DNA of 9,695 nt from an uncultured Phascolarctobacterium sp. (GCA_900553055.1 USBV01000050.1:1-9695), one strand, 5' to 3'. Positions 1-5,657 are shown, counted from the stretch's first letter. Numbers and translations: made by a program. Notes: generated from the sequence alone by a model not told the origin.

Positions 1-1
1 C

Positions 2-415
2 GCCCTGGCCTACCTGATTGATAAAGGCTTGTGCACGGGCGTGAACGACTTTTTCAAGCGCATTTTTACGCCGGAGCATGATTTGGGCTTTCCCGAGTTC
101 CCGCCGATTAGCGAGGTTATAAGCGCTATTCATGGCGCGGGCGGCGTGGCGCTTTGCGCCCATGCGGCCAGCGGCTTTCATGGGCCGGGCTTGGAGCGCG
201 TGATGGACCTATTGCGCGTGGAGCCGCTGGATGGCTTTGAGTGCTATCACAGCGGGCACAGCAAGGAGGGGACGGAGCGGCTTTTGCGCCACTGCCATAA
301 GCATAATTTGCTGATATCAGGCGGCAGCGACTGCCACGGCACCTTCGTGCCGGGACGCTCGTTAGGCGAGCCCTTTGTGGATACGAGCATGCTGGATTTG
401 GGTGGATTACTTTGA
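2..415 (+). CDS. PHP-domain metal-dependent phosphoesterase, C-terminal part
   Basis: The frame is open to the left edge, so the start lies outside the window; only about 137 C-terminal residues are present. The block GGVALCAHAA matches the PHP motif usually written GGxxVLAHP. Further on, the segment from DGFECYHSGHS to LLISGGSDCHG matches the family's GxEVYYPxHS and GSDxHG motifs, whose Asp and His are metal ligands. Known relatives (YciV/TrpH, RnmR) are PHP phosphatases or exonucleases acting on nucleoside 3',5'-bisphosphates or short RNA 5' ends. The substrate here is an inference, and other PHP phosphoesterases cannot be excluded. The tail of about 28 residues after GSDCHG is a normal length, so the C-terminus looks complete. 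Two residues differ from the usual form: Ala replaces Pro in the AHP motif and Cys replaces Phe in GSDFHG. The gene looks more GC-rich, with many GCG and GGC codons, than the rest of the window. No clear intrinsic terminator follows. Confidence 0.8.
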   Translation, partial: ALAYLIDKGLCTGVNDFFKRIFTPEHDLGFPEFPPISEVISAIHGAGGVALCAHAASGFHGPGLERVMDLLRVEPLDGFECYHSGHSKEGTERLLRHCHKHNLLISGGSDCHGTFVPGRSLGEPFVDTSMLDLGGLL

Positions 416-426
416 TAGAATAGCGG

Positions 427-601
427 TGATTAATATATCACGTCGTTCAGATGAATTTTTTACGCCCATTTCGTGGGGTACAACCAAGACTCTGCGGGGT
501 ACTATTTGATTGAAGAAGAATTGACGATATTCAACCCTTGAGTCGGTTGTACCAACCACTCATGTGCTAAAATTCATATTCACTCTGTGATATATTAATC
601 A
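427..601. repeat. 175-bp imperfect inverted repeat (possible MITE-like or long hairpin element)
   Basis: The ends are a perfect 15-bp inverted repeat, TGATTAATATATCAC at 427-441 against its complement at 587-601. Further matched arms lie inside at nearly mirror-symmetric positions: TGAATTTT 452-459 with 569-576, and GGTACAACC...GACTC 477-492 with 540-553. The centre is near 514. As RNA or cruciform DNA it would form one long interrupted hairpin. No ORF and no clear target-site duplication is seen. It could be a small non-autonomous element, a decayed insertion or a long regulatory hairpin; one copy in one window cannot decide. Confidence 0.5.
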
Positions 602-653
602 TGCCTATCCTATTTCTGTAATTGTTGTTATCATGCACAAATTCATCTGAACG

Positions 654-705
654 TAGTAATATTATAATTACTAATATTGGCAATATCATTATAGTTTGGT
701 AATCT
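654..705 (+). promoter_or_regulatory. Probable promoter region with two dyads, upstream of the DUF362 gene
   Basis: Two adjacent palindromes are visible: TAGTAAT-N6-ATTACTA at 654-673 and ATATTG-G-CAATAT at 674-686. The second overlaps a candidate -35, TTGGCA (677-682), with a weak -10, TAATCT (700-705), 17 bp downstream. A perfect TATAAT at 716-721 is an alternative -10 but lacks a good -35. The dyads look like protein-binding sites, which would suggest regulated expression of the downstream gene. Which -10 is used cannot be told. Confidence 0.4.
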
Positions 706-743
706 TATAAACTTTTATAATAAACTTACGGAGGAGAATGATT

Positions 744-1874
744 ATGGAAAAATCAAAGGTATATTTCACTGATTTTCGCACACCCTATGGTGGCGCCAGC
801 ATGCCGCAAAAGCTGCAAAAGCTAATGAAAAAAGCCGGTATCGGCGATATCGACTTTGAAAAACAATTTGTTGCTATTAAAATGCACTTTGGCGAGCTCG
901 GCAATATTTCCTATCTGCGCCCGAACTATGCAAAAGCAGTTGTAGATTTAGTTAAGGAGCTGGGCGGTCGCCCCTTCCTCACCGACTGCAATACCTTATA
1001 CGTTGGCAGCCGCAAGCATGCTCTTGAGCATATGGATACCGCCTTTGAAAACGGCTTTAGCTCCTTTTCCGCAGGCTGCCATGTGATTATTGCCGATGGC
1101 CTTAAGGGCACTGACGAAGCCTATGTGCCTGTAAAAAATGCTGAATTAGTAAAGGAAGCAAAGATTGGTCGCGCTATTATGGATGCCGATATTGTTATTT
1201 CCCTGACGCATTTTAAGGGCCACGAAATGACCGGCTTTGGCGGCGCGATTAAAAATTTGGGCATGGGCAGCGGCTCCCGTGCCGGCAAAATGGAAATGCA
1301 CAACGATGGCAAGCCCAAGGTTAGCCAAAAGAAATGCATCGGCTGCGGTCGCTGCGTCAAGATTTGCGCTCATGGCGCTCCTTGCATCACCGATGGCAAG
1401 GCTACCATTGATATCAATAAATGCGTGGGCTGCGGCCGTTGCCTGGGGCTGTGCCCCATGGATGCCATCCACGCGCTCAACGATGCCAGCATGGAAAACC
1501 TCAACAAAAAGATGGCCGAATATGCCCAAGCAGTGTGCCAGGACCGTCCTAGCTTCCATGTGAGCCTGATTGTGGATGTATCTCCCTACTGCGACTGCCA
1601 TGCCGAAAACGATGCTCCCATCGTGCCCAATATCGGCATGCTGGCCTCCTTTGACCCGGTGGCCTTGGACCAAGCCTGCGCTGATTTAGTAAACGCAGCT
1701 CCTGCTGTGGCTAATTCTGTTTTGGGCGAGCATTTGGCTGCCGATGCTGCTAGCTGCGCCGGTCACGACCATTTCCACAACACTACTCCTGAATCTGAGT
1801 GGAAGAGCTGCTTGGAGCATGCGGAAAGGATTGGCCTTGGCAATCGCCAATACGAAATAGTGAAAATGAAGTAA
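744..1874 (+). CDS. DUF362 domain protein with two [4Fe-4S] ferredoxin motifs
   Basis: This 376-residue protein combines a DUF362 domain with a bacterial ferredoxin insert. The N-terminal part contains KMHFGELGN, SYLRPNY and then DIVISLTHFKGHEMTGFGGAIKNLGMG, typical DUF362 signatures. Two CxxCxxCxxxC motifs follow, at C198/201/204/208 and C227/230/233/237. The second has the classical Cys-Pro ending; in the first, Ala-His follows the fourth Cys. The C-terminal part (CDCHAEND, then GMLASFDPVALDQACADLV) also belongs to the family. It is probably a cytoplasmic iron-sulfur protein with a redox role; substrate and pathway are unknown. Two in-frame ATGs compete, at 738 and 744. The Shine-Dalgarno GGAGGAG at 730-736 leaves 1 nt before the first and 7 nt before the second, so 744 is chosen. 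It appears monocistronic: purC follows after about 210 bp with its own promoter. Confidence 0.85.
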   Translation: MEKSKVYFTDFRTPYGGASMPQKLQKLMKKAGIGDIDFEKQFVAIKMHFGELGNISYLRPNYAKAVVDLVKELGGRPFLTDCNTLYVGSRKHALEHMDTAFENGFSSFSAGCHVIIADGLKGTDEAYVPVKNAELVKEAKIGRAIMDADIVISLTHFKGHEMTGFGGAIKNLGMGSGSRAGKMEMHNDGKPKVSQKKCIGCGRCVKICAHGAPCITDGKATIDINKCVGCGRCLGLCPMDAIHALNDASMENLNKKMAEYAQAVCQDRPSFHVSLIVDVSPYCDCHAENDAPIVPNIGMLASFDPVALDQACADLVNAAPAVANSVLGEHLAADAASCAGHDHFHNTTPESEWKSCLEHAERIGLGNRQYEIVKMK

Positions 1875-1900
1875 ATCGTGCATAAGGCATCATCTACTTC

Positions 1901-1946
1901 GCAACAGCTCCTAGGAGTATTTCCGATACGCCGTCGTCGCTGTTGC
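1901..1946. other. Inverted repeat downstream of the DUF362 gene
   Basis: GCAACAGC at 1901-1908 is complementary to GCTGTTGC at 1939-1946, with a 30-nt loop that itself holds the palindrome CTCCTAGGAG (1908-1917). No T-run follows, so this is not a standard intrinsic terminator. It may assist Rho-type termination or mRNA end stability, or be incidental. Confidence 0.3.
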
Positions 1947-2018
1947 TCGTATATAATACCTTCTGCGCGATTTAGAGATATCGCATGCGAATATTTTTGA
2001 AAAATTTTCGTAAAACGT

Positions 2019-2047
2019 TCGACTTTTTTCGCGGCCTGTGGTATGAT
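2019..2047 (+). promoter_or_regulatory. purC promoter (extended -10)
   Basis: The -35 TCGACT (2019-2024) and -10 TATGAT (2042-2047) are separated by 17 bp. TG at 2039-2040 makes an extended -10. Expected transcription start is near 2054, leaving about 30 nt before the purC ATG. That leader is too short for a purine or ZTP riboswitch, so control, if any, is at the promoter. A good Shine-Dalgarno AGGAGG lies at 2070-2075. Confidence 0.65.
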
Positions 2048-2083
2048 ATTACAGTAAAAATTTTGCATTAGGAGGCTTTATCA

Positions 2084-2959
2084 ATGCAAGAGTACAAACC
2101 GTTTAAATCAGGCAAGGTTCGTGAAATGTATGATATCGGTGATAGCATCGTTATGGTAGCCACCGATAGAATTTCCGCTTTCGACGTTATCCTGAAAAAT
2201 GATATCAAGAAAAAAGGCACTGTTCTGACCCAGCTTTCCAAATTCTGGTTCGACTTTACTAAGGACATCGTGCCCAATCATATGCTATCCGTTGATGTTA
2301 AGGATATGCCCGAATTCTTCCAAAAAGAGGAGTTCACCGGTAACAGCATGAAATGCCAAAAGCTGGAAATGCTGCCCGTAGAATGCATCGTGCGTGGCTA
2401 TATCACCGGCAGTGGCTGGACTAGCTACAAGGCTACCGGCGAAATTTGTGGCAATAAGCTGCCTGCAGGCCTTAAGGAATGCCAAAAGCTGCCCGAGGTG
2501 CTCTTCACTCCCAGCACCAAGGCTGAAATTGGCGACCATGATGAAAACATCAGCGTGGAGCAAAGCATCGAGGTTTTAGAAAAGCTTTATCCCGGTCGTG
2601 GCAAGGAATATGCTCTAAAAATCAGGGATTATACCATTGCTATTTATAAAAAATGTGCTGATTATGCATTGTCCCGCGGCATTATTATTGCTGATACCAA
2701 GTTTGAATTTGGCTTGGACGCAAACGGCGAGGTTGTGCTGGGTGACGAAATGATTACGCCTGACTGCTCCCGCTTCTGGCCCTTGGAGGGCTATGAGGTT
2801 GGCCATGACCAGCCCTCTTATGACAAGCAATTTGTACGCAACTGGCTGAAGGAGAACCCCGAGGCTGGCTATGAGCTGCCGCAGGAGGTTATTGACAAGA
2901 CCATTGCTAAGTACATTGAAGCTTATGAGCTGCTGACTGGCAAAAAATTTGACTTCTAA
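2084..2959 (+). CDS. purC: Phosphoribosylaminoimidazole-succinocarboxamide synthase (SAICAR synthetase)
   Basis: PurC catalyses ATP-dependent ligation of aspartate to CAIR, giving SAICAR, in cytoplasmic de novo purine synthesis. Family signatures are clear: SGKVREMYD (residues 9-17) for nucleotide binding, ATDRISAFD (26-34), the first PROSITE-type signature PVECIVRGYITGSGW (98-112), and IIIADTKFEFGLD (200-212), which matches the second signature. At 291 residues it belongs to the longer PurC form found in many anaerobes and yeast, longer than the roughly 240 residues of the Bacillus enzyme. Start 2084 is supported by AGGAGG at 2070-2075 with 8-nt spacing. It is not in a visible pur operon: no other purine gene lies within the window, and it carries its own extended -10 promoter. 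A short hairpin without T-run follows at 2965-2984, then a hairpin with T-run at 3071-3124. Confidence 0.96.
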   Translation: MQEYKPFKSGKVREMYDIGDSIVMVATDRISAFDVILKNDIKKKGTVLTQLSKFWFDFTKDIVPNHMLSVDVKDMPEFFQKEEFTGNSMKCQKLEMLPVECIVRGYITGSGWTSYKATGEICGNKLPAGLKECQKLPEVLFTPSTKAEIGDHDENISVEQSIEVLEKLYPGRGKEYALKIRDYTIAIYKKCADYALSRGIIIADTKFEFGLDANGEVVLGDEMITPDCSRFWPLEGYEVGHDQPSYDKQFVRNWLKENPEAGYELPQEVIDKTIAKYIEAYELLTGKKFDF

Positions 2960-2964
2960 TTGTG

Positions 2965-2984
2965 ACTAAAGTGTAAACTTTGGT
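2965..2984 (+). other. Hairpin just after purC stop
   Basis: ACTAAAGT (2965-2972) pairs with ACTTTGGT (2977-2984) over 8 bp with one G-U, around a 4-nt loop. It is followed by GCAAAACCCG rather than a T-run, so it is a weak terminator at best; it may protect the mRNA 3' end. Confidence 0.3.
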
Positions 2985-3033
2985 GCAAAACCCGAACATT
3001 AAAAAGTTTTTCACAAAAAATACACAAAAACTA

Positions 3034-3062
3034 TTTACAAGCAATTATGGATGATGTATAAT
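3034..3062 (+). promoter_or_regulatory. Strong sigma-70-type promoter in the purC downstream gap
   Basis: TTTACA (3034-3039) and TATAAT (3057-3062) are 17 bp apart, close to consensus. Predicted start is near 3069. No conventional gene follows on this strand, which points to a non-coding RNA or a tiny leaderless ORF as its product. Confidence 0.65.
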
Positions 3063-3070
3063 TGCAGCAT

Positions 3071-3124
3071 GAACAACAACGGCGTTGCAGGCTTAGGCTG
3101 TACTGTCGCTGTTGTTCTTTTTTT
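3071..3124 (+). terminator. Hairpin followed by seven T residues
   Basis: GAACAACA (3071-3078) pairs with TGTTGTTC (3110-3117), continued by GCG/CGC (3082-3084, 3107-3109) past a 3-nt bulge. Seven T follow (3118-3124). It sits directly at the predicted start of the promoter at 3034-3062, so it could end a very short RNA of about 55 nt. It could also be the distal terminator of purC. Confidence 0.55.
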
Positions 3125-3287
3125 AGAAAAAAATAAAAAGAGTGCTTTTATCGCGTGACGCAATAACCACCATATAAAGAAGAGAAGGTGGTTCGTGGAA
3201 GCGGCCAAATGAGGGGACTTTTGGCTTGGCCGAAAGCATGAGCACTGCCGGCTGGGGGGCCGGGAATGGTCGCGCGAAGTAAAAATG

Positions 3288-3309
3288 CCCGCTGTGAAGC
3301 GGGTTTTTT
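3288..3309. terminator. Bidirectional intrinsic terminator
   Basis: CCCGCT (3288-3293), loop GTGA, AGCGGG (3298-3303), then TTTTTT on the plus strand. On the minus strand the same stem is followed by ATTTTTA, complement of 3280-3286. It can end both the plus-strand RNA and the convergent minus-strand gene that stops at 3334. Confidence 0.8.
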
Positions 3310-3333
3310 ATTTTGTGTGTTATGCTGTTGTCT

Positions 3334-3939
3334 TTAAAGCTCTTTAGTGATTTTCAGCCTGCTGCCCAAATCCTTAACGATATAATACATCATCATGTAA
3401 GCACCGAATTCGGCTAGCTCTTCTAGTACTTGACTGTGCAGGATGGAAATGCTGCCTCTTTCGCCTATCCAGGACATACCTATAAAGAGCAAGAGCAGAG
3501 TAAAGGATTTTATGGGGAGTTTAATGCGCTTAAGAATGTGCCAAATTTTTGCTTTTACAATGAGCACAAGTGCTAAGATAATTAATGCAGCTACCATGGG
3601 GTGCACCAGCTTGCCATATAGGCCCATTTGCTGATATTCTAGCATACCGCCACTCGCGTTAGTAAAGAATACGCGGCCCCAGCTAATTTCGCGCATGAAA
3701 AGCAGAAAGAAATAGATAATGCCGGCGGACCAGATCTTAGAGGCATTTTCTGTCAGTATAGTTTGCTTGGCAAGGCGCATGCGCCAGCAATATACCATGC
3801 CCGCTAAGAGCCACAGCAGCTGTAAATTTTCGACTATGCCATTTTCCTTGCCCCACCAATCCGGTAGCAGCAGTGTTAAGGGCACAAGCGCCCCAAAATA
3901 TAACCATCCTTGTAAATACCATTTATCCATACGAAACAT
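3334..3939 (-). CDS. Polytopic membrane protein of unknown function
   Basis: This 201-residue protein has about five to six hydrophobic segments, near residues 12-28, 38-53, 69-83, 112-128, 142-157 and possibly 178-192, so it should sit in the inner membrane. Two conserved-looking polar patches interrupt the hydrophobic runs: FMREISWGRVFF (about 81-92) and an acidic stretch near the end, EELAEFGAYMM. This pattern of REIxWGxRxF followed by a late Glu-rich helix resembles a widespread unnamed membrane family, but that link is from memory. No catalytic motif is visible. ATG at 3939 is preferred because GGGGGA lies about 6 nt upstream; the later Met codon at 3930 is too far away. The gene has its own promoter and an operator-like dyad, and converges on the RNA region with a shared terminator at 3288-3309. 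Confidence 0.75.
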   Translation of the reverse strand: MFRMDKWYLQGWLYFGALVPLTLLLPDWWGKENGIVENLQLLWLLAGMVYCWRMRLAKQTILTENASKIWSAGIIYFFLLFMREISWGRVFFTNASGGMLEYQQMGLYGKLVHPMVAALIILALVLIVKAKIWHILKRIKLPIKSFTLLLLFIGMSWIGERGSISILHSQVLEELAEFGAYMMMYYIVKDLGSRLKITKEL

Positions 3940-3960
3940 CCTACATCCCCCACAAATTAA

Positions 3961-3978
3961 GCTGACTGTATAGTCAGC
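3961..3978. promoter_or_regulatory. Operator-like dyad GCTGACT-N4-AGTCAGC
   Basis: A perfect 7-bp inverted repeat around GTAT lies just downstream of the predicted minus-strand start (about 3982) and upstream of that gene's Shine-Dalgarno. No T-run follows in either direction, so a terminator is unlikely. Position and symmetry suit a repressor operator. The regulator is not identified. Confidence 0.45.
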
Positions 3979-3988
3979 CTCTTATATT

Positions 3989-4017
3989 ATTATAGCATAA
4001 ATTGTTTATTTTAGCAA
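3989..4017 (-). promoter_or_regulatory. Promoter of the minus-strand membrane protein gene
   Basis: On the minus strand TTGCTA (4012-4017) and TATAAT (3989-3994) are 17 bp apart. TGC directly before the -10 makes it an extended -10 as well. Predicted start is near 3982, about 43 nt before the ATG. Confidence 0.7.
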
Positions 4018-4125
4018 ATGCAGATGATTTTATGATGTATTAGAACGTGATGGTTTGTATAATAATGGCTAATACAGGAGTGCAATGACTAAAACGGGAG
4101 GTCGTGATGATTAGTAAAATAAAAC

Positions 4126-4154
4126 TTGCAAGAAAGCCTTCTTTATACTATAAT
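4126..4154 (+). promoter_or_regulatory. tRNA-Gly promoter
   Basis: TTGCAA (4126-4131) and TATAAT (4149-4154) are 17 bp apart. Predicted start is near 4161, giving a 5' leader of about 34 nt before the mature tRNA. Confidence 0.7.
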
Positions 4155-4194
4155 TGATACACGATGATTTATGGGCTCTATTTTCATCAAAAAT

Positions 4195-4269
4195 GCGGGT
4201 ATAGTTCAGTGGTAGAACAATAGCTTCCCAAGCTATGTGTCGCGAGTTCGAGTCTCGTTACCCGCTCCA
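4195..4269 (+). tRNA. tRNA-Gly (anticodon CCC)
   Basis: A full cloverleaf is visible: acceptor arms GCGGGTA (4195-4201) and TACCCGC (4259-4265) pair over 7 bp, with discriminator T and an encoded CCA (4267-4269). The anticodon stem ATAGC/GCTAT encloses loop TTCCCAA, anticodon CCC at 4227-4229, reading GGG glycine codons. The T arm holds TTCGAGT. It stands alone with its own promoter and terminator. Confidence 0.96.
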
Positions 4270-4283
4270 TATCGTTATTACGG

Positions 4284-4317
4284 TCCAAGCTAGGCATCTG
4301 CTTAACTTGGAGCTTTT
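4284..4317 (+). terminator. Terminator after tRNA-Gly
   Basis: TCCAAG (4284-4289) pairs with CTTGGA (4306-4311), followed by GC and a run of T residues. It lies 15 nt after the tRNA 3' end. Confidence 0.6.
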
Positions 4318-4319
4318 TT

Positions 4320-4524
4320 GCTTCAATGGAAAGTGCAATAAGGGTACAGTAATAGTGATGTTTTCGACAGCTTTGTGGCTATCATTTGACAAAATTTTAT
4401 AATCAGTTCAACTAATCATTAATATCATGTTTTCTAATTTGCTTTTGGTGGAAGTATAGTATAAAATACATAACATTAAAGGAAACTATTAGTACAACTT
4501 ATATAAAAACGGGGGGACGGAACC
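4320..4524 (+). other. Gap before the LysR-family gene; promoter not resolved
   Basis: This AT-rich stretch holds TTGACA (4386-4391) without a well-spaced -10, and TTGCTT (4439-4444) with TATAAA (4460-4465) at a short 15-bp spacing. Either could contribute to transcription of the regulator gene. The Shine-Dalgarno is a G-rich run at 4511-4516. No ORF or RNA gene is seen. Confidence 0.35.
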
Positions 4525-5415
4525 ATGTTATTACGCCAAATGAAGTATTTTTTAACCGTGGCCGACTGTAAAAGCTTTAGTGAAGCAGCGGAGCAATGCT
4601 ATATCTCTCAGTCCGCTATTAGCCAGCAAATGAAGGTGTTGGAGGACGAGCTAGGAGCCGAACTAATTAGGCGCAGCAACCGTCGCTTTCAGCTGACTGA
4701 AATAGGTGATTATTTCTATACACGCAGCAAGGCTATTGTTAAAGAAACGGAAGATCTTAAGGCTAAGATTAAGCAAATGCAAAAGAATCAAAATAAATTG
4801 TTTCGTATTGGCTGCCGCAATGGCTATATGATCCGTCACTTGTGCTCCGCTATGAATACCTACCTTTTAGAGCATAAGGATATGGATATGGATGTGATTT
4901 ATGGTGACCATGATGAGCTAATGACAATGCTGCAGCGTGACGAGCTGGATATGGTTTTTAACGATTTGCGTCACGAAACCGAAGAGAACGGCTTTGGTCA
5001 TATTTTTATTGAACAGATTGAGGGGCTTGTGGCTGTTTCTAATCGCTCTACCTTGGCAAATAAAGAATCTGTTAATACCGAAGATTTAGCTGAATATCCC
5101 TGCATTCTTTTGGCGAGCGAAAAGAATCAGGAAAAGGAAAAATCATTCTTTAAGATGATTTTCCAAACAGAAAACAATTTCCTTTTAGCTAAGGACGTAC
5201 CCTCTGCCCTCACTATGATTGTTAATAATTCTGGTTTTATGCCTCTTGTTAGTAACACCGATGCTCACGATATCATCGGAAGATTTACGAAGCTCCTACC
5301 CGTTAAGCGAACAGGCGAATCCATGTATATTAAGTATTTTGCTTTTTATAATAAAGAAAAGATTACTGATGAGAATAAGAAAATTATGGAAGCTGTGTTG
5401 GAGCTTTTGAAGTAA
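4525..5415 (+). CDS. LysR-family transcriptional regulator
   Basis: This 296-residue protein has normal LysR-type length and layout. The N-terminal winged helix-turn-helix spans about residues 1-60: MKYFLTVADCKSFSEAAE, then the recognition helix SQSAISQQMKVLEDELG, then ELIRRSNRRFQLTEIG. A linker helix rich in Lys and Gln follows (about 72-92). The remainder is a type-2 periplasmic-binding-protein-like effector domain with the usual DELDMVFNDLR and GFMPLVSN segments. It should be a cytoplasmic DNA-binding protein responding to a small ligand that cannot be predicted. There is no divergent partner gene: upstream lies tRNA-Gly and downstream the porin region, so its targets are unknown. ATG at 4525 is supported by the G-rich Shine-Dalgarno 8 nt upstream. 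It is closed by a strong hairpin at 5430-5462. Confidence 0.92.
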   Translation: MLLRQMKYFLTVADCKSFSEAAEQCYISQSAISQQMKVLEDELGAELIRRSNRRFQLTEIGDYFYTRSKAIVKETEDLKAKIKQMQKNQNKLFRIGCRNGYMIRHLCSAMNTYLLEHKDMDMDVIYGDHDELMTMLQRDELDMVFNDLRHETEENGFGHIFIEQIEGLVAVSNRSTLANKESVNTEDLAEYPCILLASEKNQEKEKSFFKMIFQTENNFLLAKDVPSALTMIVNNSGFMPLVSNTDAHDIIGRFTKLLPVKRTGESMYIKYFAFYNKEKITDENKKIMEAVLELLK

Positions 5416-5429
5416 ATATGGGATTATGC

Positions 5430-5469
5430 TACTCCTTTCTGCTGCATAAGTGGAAAGGAGTATTATTTT
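5430..5469 (+). terminator. Terminator after the LysR-family gene
   Basis: TACTCCTTTC (5430-5439) pairs perfectly over 10 bp with GAAAGGAGTA (5453-5462), loop 13 nt, followed by TTATTTTG. It lies 15 nt after the stop codon. Confidence 0.75.
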
Positions 5470-5544
5470 GTCTAATGCAATGATAAGTAAATATAATGTT
5501 ATTCTATAGATAAATAAAACTTATAGTGGAATAAGCAAATAGAA

Positions 5545-5573
5545 TTGTTAAAAACTTTGCATTATTTTATAAT
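5545..5573 (+). promoter_or_regulatory. Promoter upstream of SLH-porin 1 leader
   Basis: TTGTTA (5545-5550) and TATAAT (5568-5573) are 17 bp apart. Predicted start is near 5580, directly at the left arm of the hairpin at 5582-5657. No better promoter is seen between that hairpin and the porin gene, so this one may serve both a short RNA and, by readthrough, the porin mRNA. Confidence 0.6.
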
Positions 5574-5579
5574 AGAGGC

Positions 5580-5657
5580 GTAAAAAAGAGGCGATGAAGC
5601 AAGGATTTACCTCAGGGGTGGGGTTTTAAAGCTTCATCAGCGAGTAGCCTCTTTTTT
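5580..5657 (+). ncRNA. Candidate small RNA or attenuator hairpin
   Basis: The segment folds into one long hairpin. AAAAAAGAGGC (5582-5592) pairs with GCCTCTTTTTT (5647-5657), 11 bp. GATGAAGC (5593-5600) pairs with GCTTCATC (5631-5638), 8 bp, leaving AGCGAGTA (5639-5646) bulged on the 3' side. An inner ACCTC/GGGGT stem is possible (5609-5613, 5620-5624). The T-run ends the structure like an intrinsic terminator. With a start near 5580 it would be an RNA of about 78 nt; alternatively it attenuates porin 1 transcription. A second hairpin GCAGGG/CCCTGC lies at 5661-5694. The family is not recognised. Confidence 0.5.

Larger units (their letters stand above)
3069..3309 (+). ncRNA. Candidate structured non-coding RNA, family not recognised
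   Basis: A promoter ends at 3062 and a terminator ends at 3309, with no ORF of normal size between. The segment 3146-3284 folds as a closed multi-branch structure. The closing stem is TCGCGTGAC (3151-3159) with GTCGCGCGA (3269-3277), extended by TTTTA/TAAAA (3146-3150, 3280-3284). Three internal hairpins follow: AACCACC/GGTGGTT (3165-3171, 3187-3193), CGGCCAA/TTGGCCG (3202-3208, 3226-3232) and CCGGC/GCCGG (3248-3252, 3259-3263). A hairpin with T-run at 3071-3124 could end most transcripts early, so the structured part may depend on readthrough or an unseen promoter. I cannot match it to tmRNA, RNase P, SRP, 6S or a known riboswitch. The next gene is convergent, so a cis role on a downstream gene is unlikely. 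Confidence 0.5.

Noticed and set aside
1146..1673. Long open frame on the minus strand inside the DUF362 gene
   Set aside because: It is antisense to a gene with clear family motifs, has no Shine-Dalgarno and gives low-complexity Ala/His-rich protein typical of a shadow frame.
2048..2083. Purine-type or ZTP riboswitch in front of purC
   Set aside because: The predicted leader is only about 30 nt, far too short, and contains none of the conserved cores.
3181..3210. T-box-like string (AAGGTGGTTCGTGG) in the structured RNA
   Set aside because: It only loosely resembles the T-box sequence, part of it is in a stable hairpin arm, and there is no downstream aminoacyl-tRNA synthetase or transporter gene.
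3246..3277. Short similarity to HDV ribozyme words (GCCGGCTGGG, AATGG)
   Set aside because: The order and pairing of the HDV double pseudoknot cannot be built from this sequence; the similarity is a chance GC-rich match.
3719..3973. Plus-strand frame of 84 codons opposite the membrane protein
   Set aside because: It lacks a ribosome site and opposes a gene with promoter, Shine-Dalgarno and membrane segments.
4386..4403. TTGACA followed by TATAAT
   Set aside because: The boxes are only 6 bp apart, so they cannot work together as one promoter.
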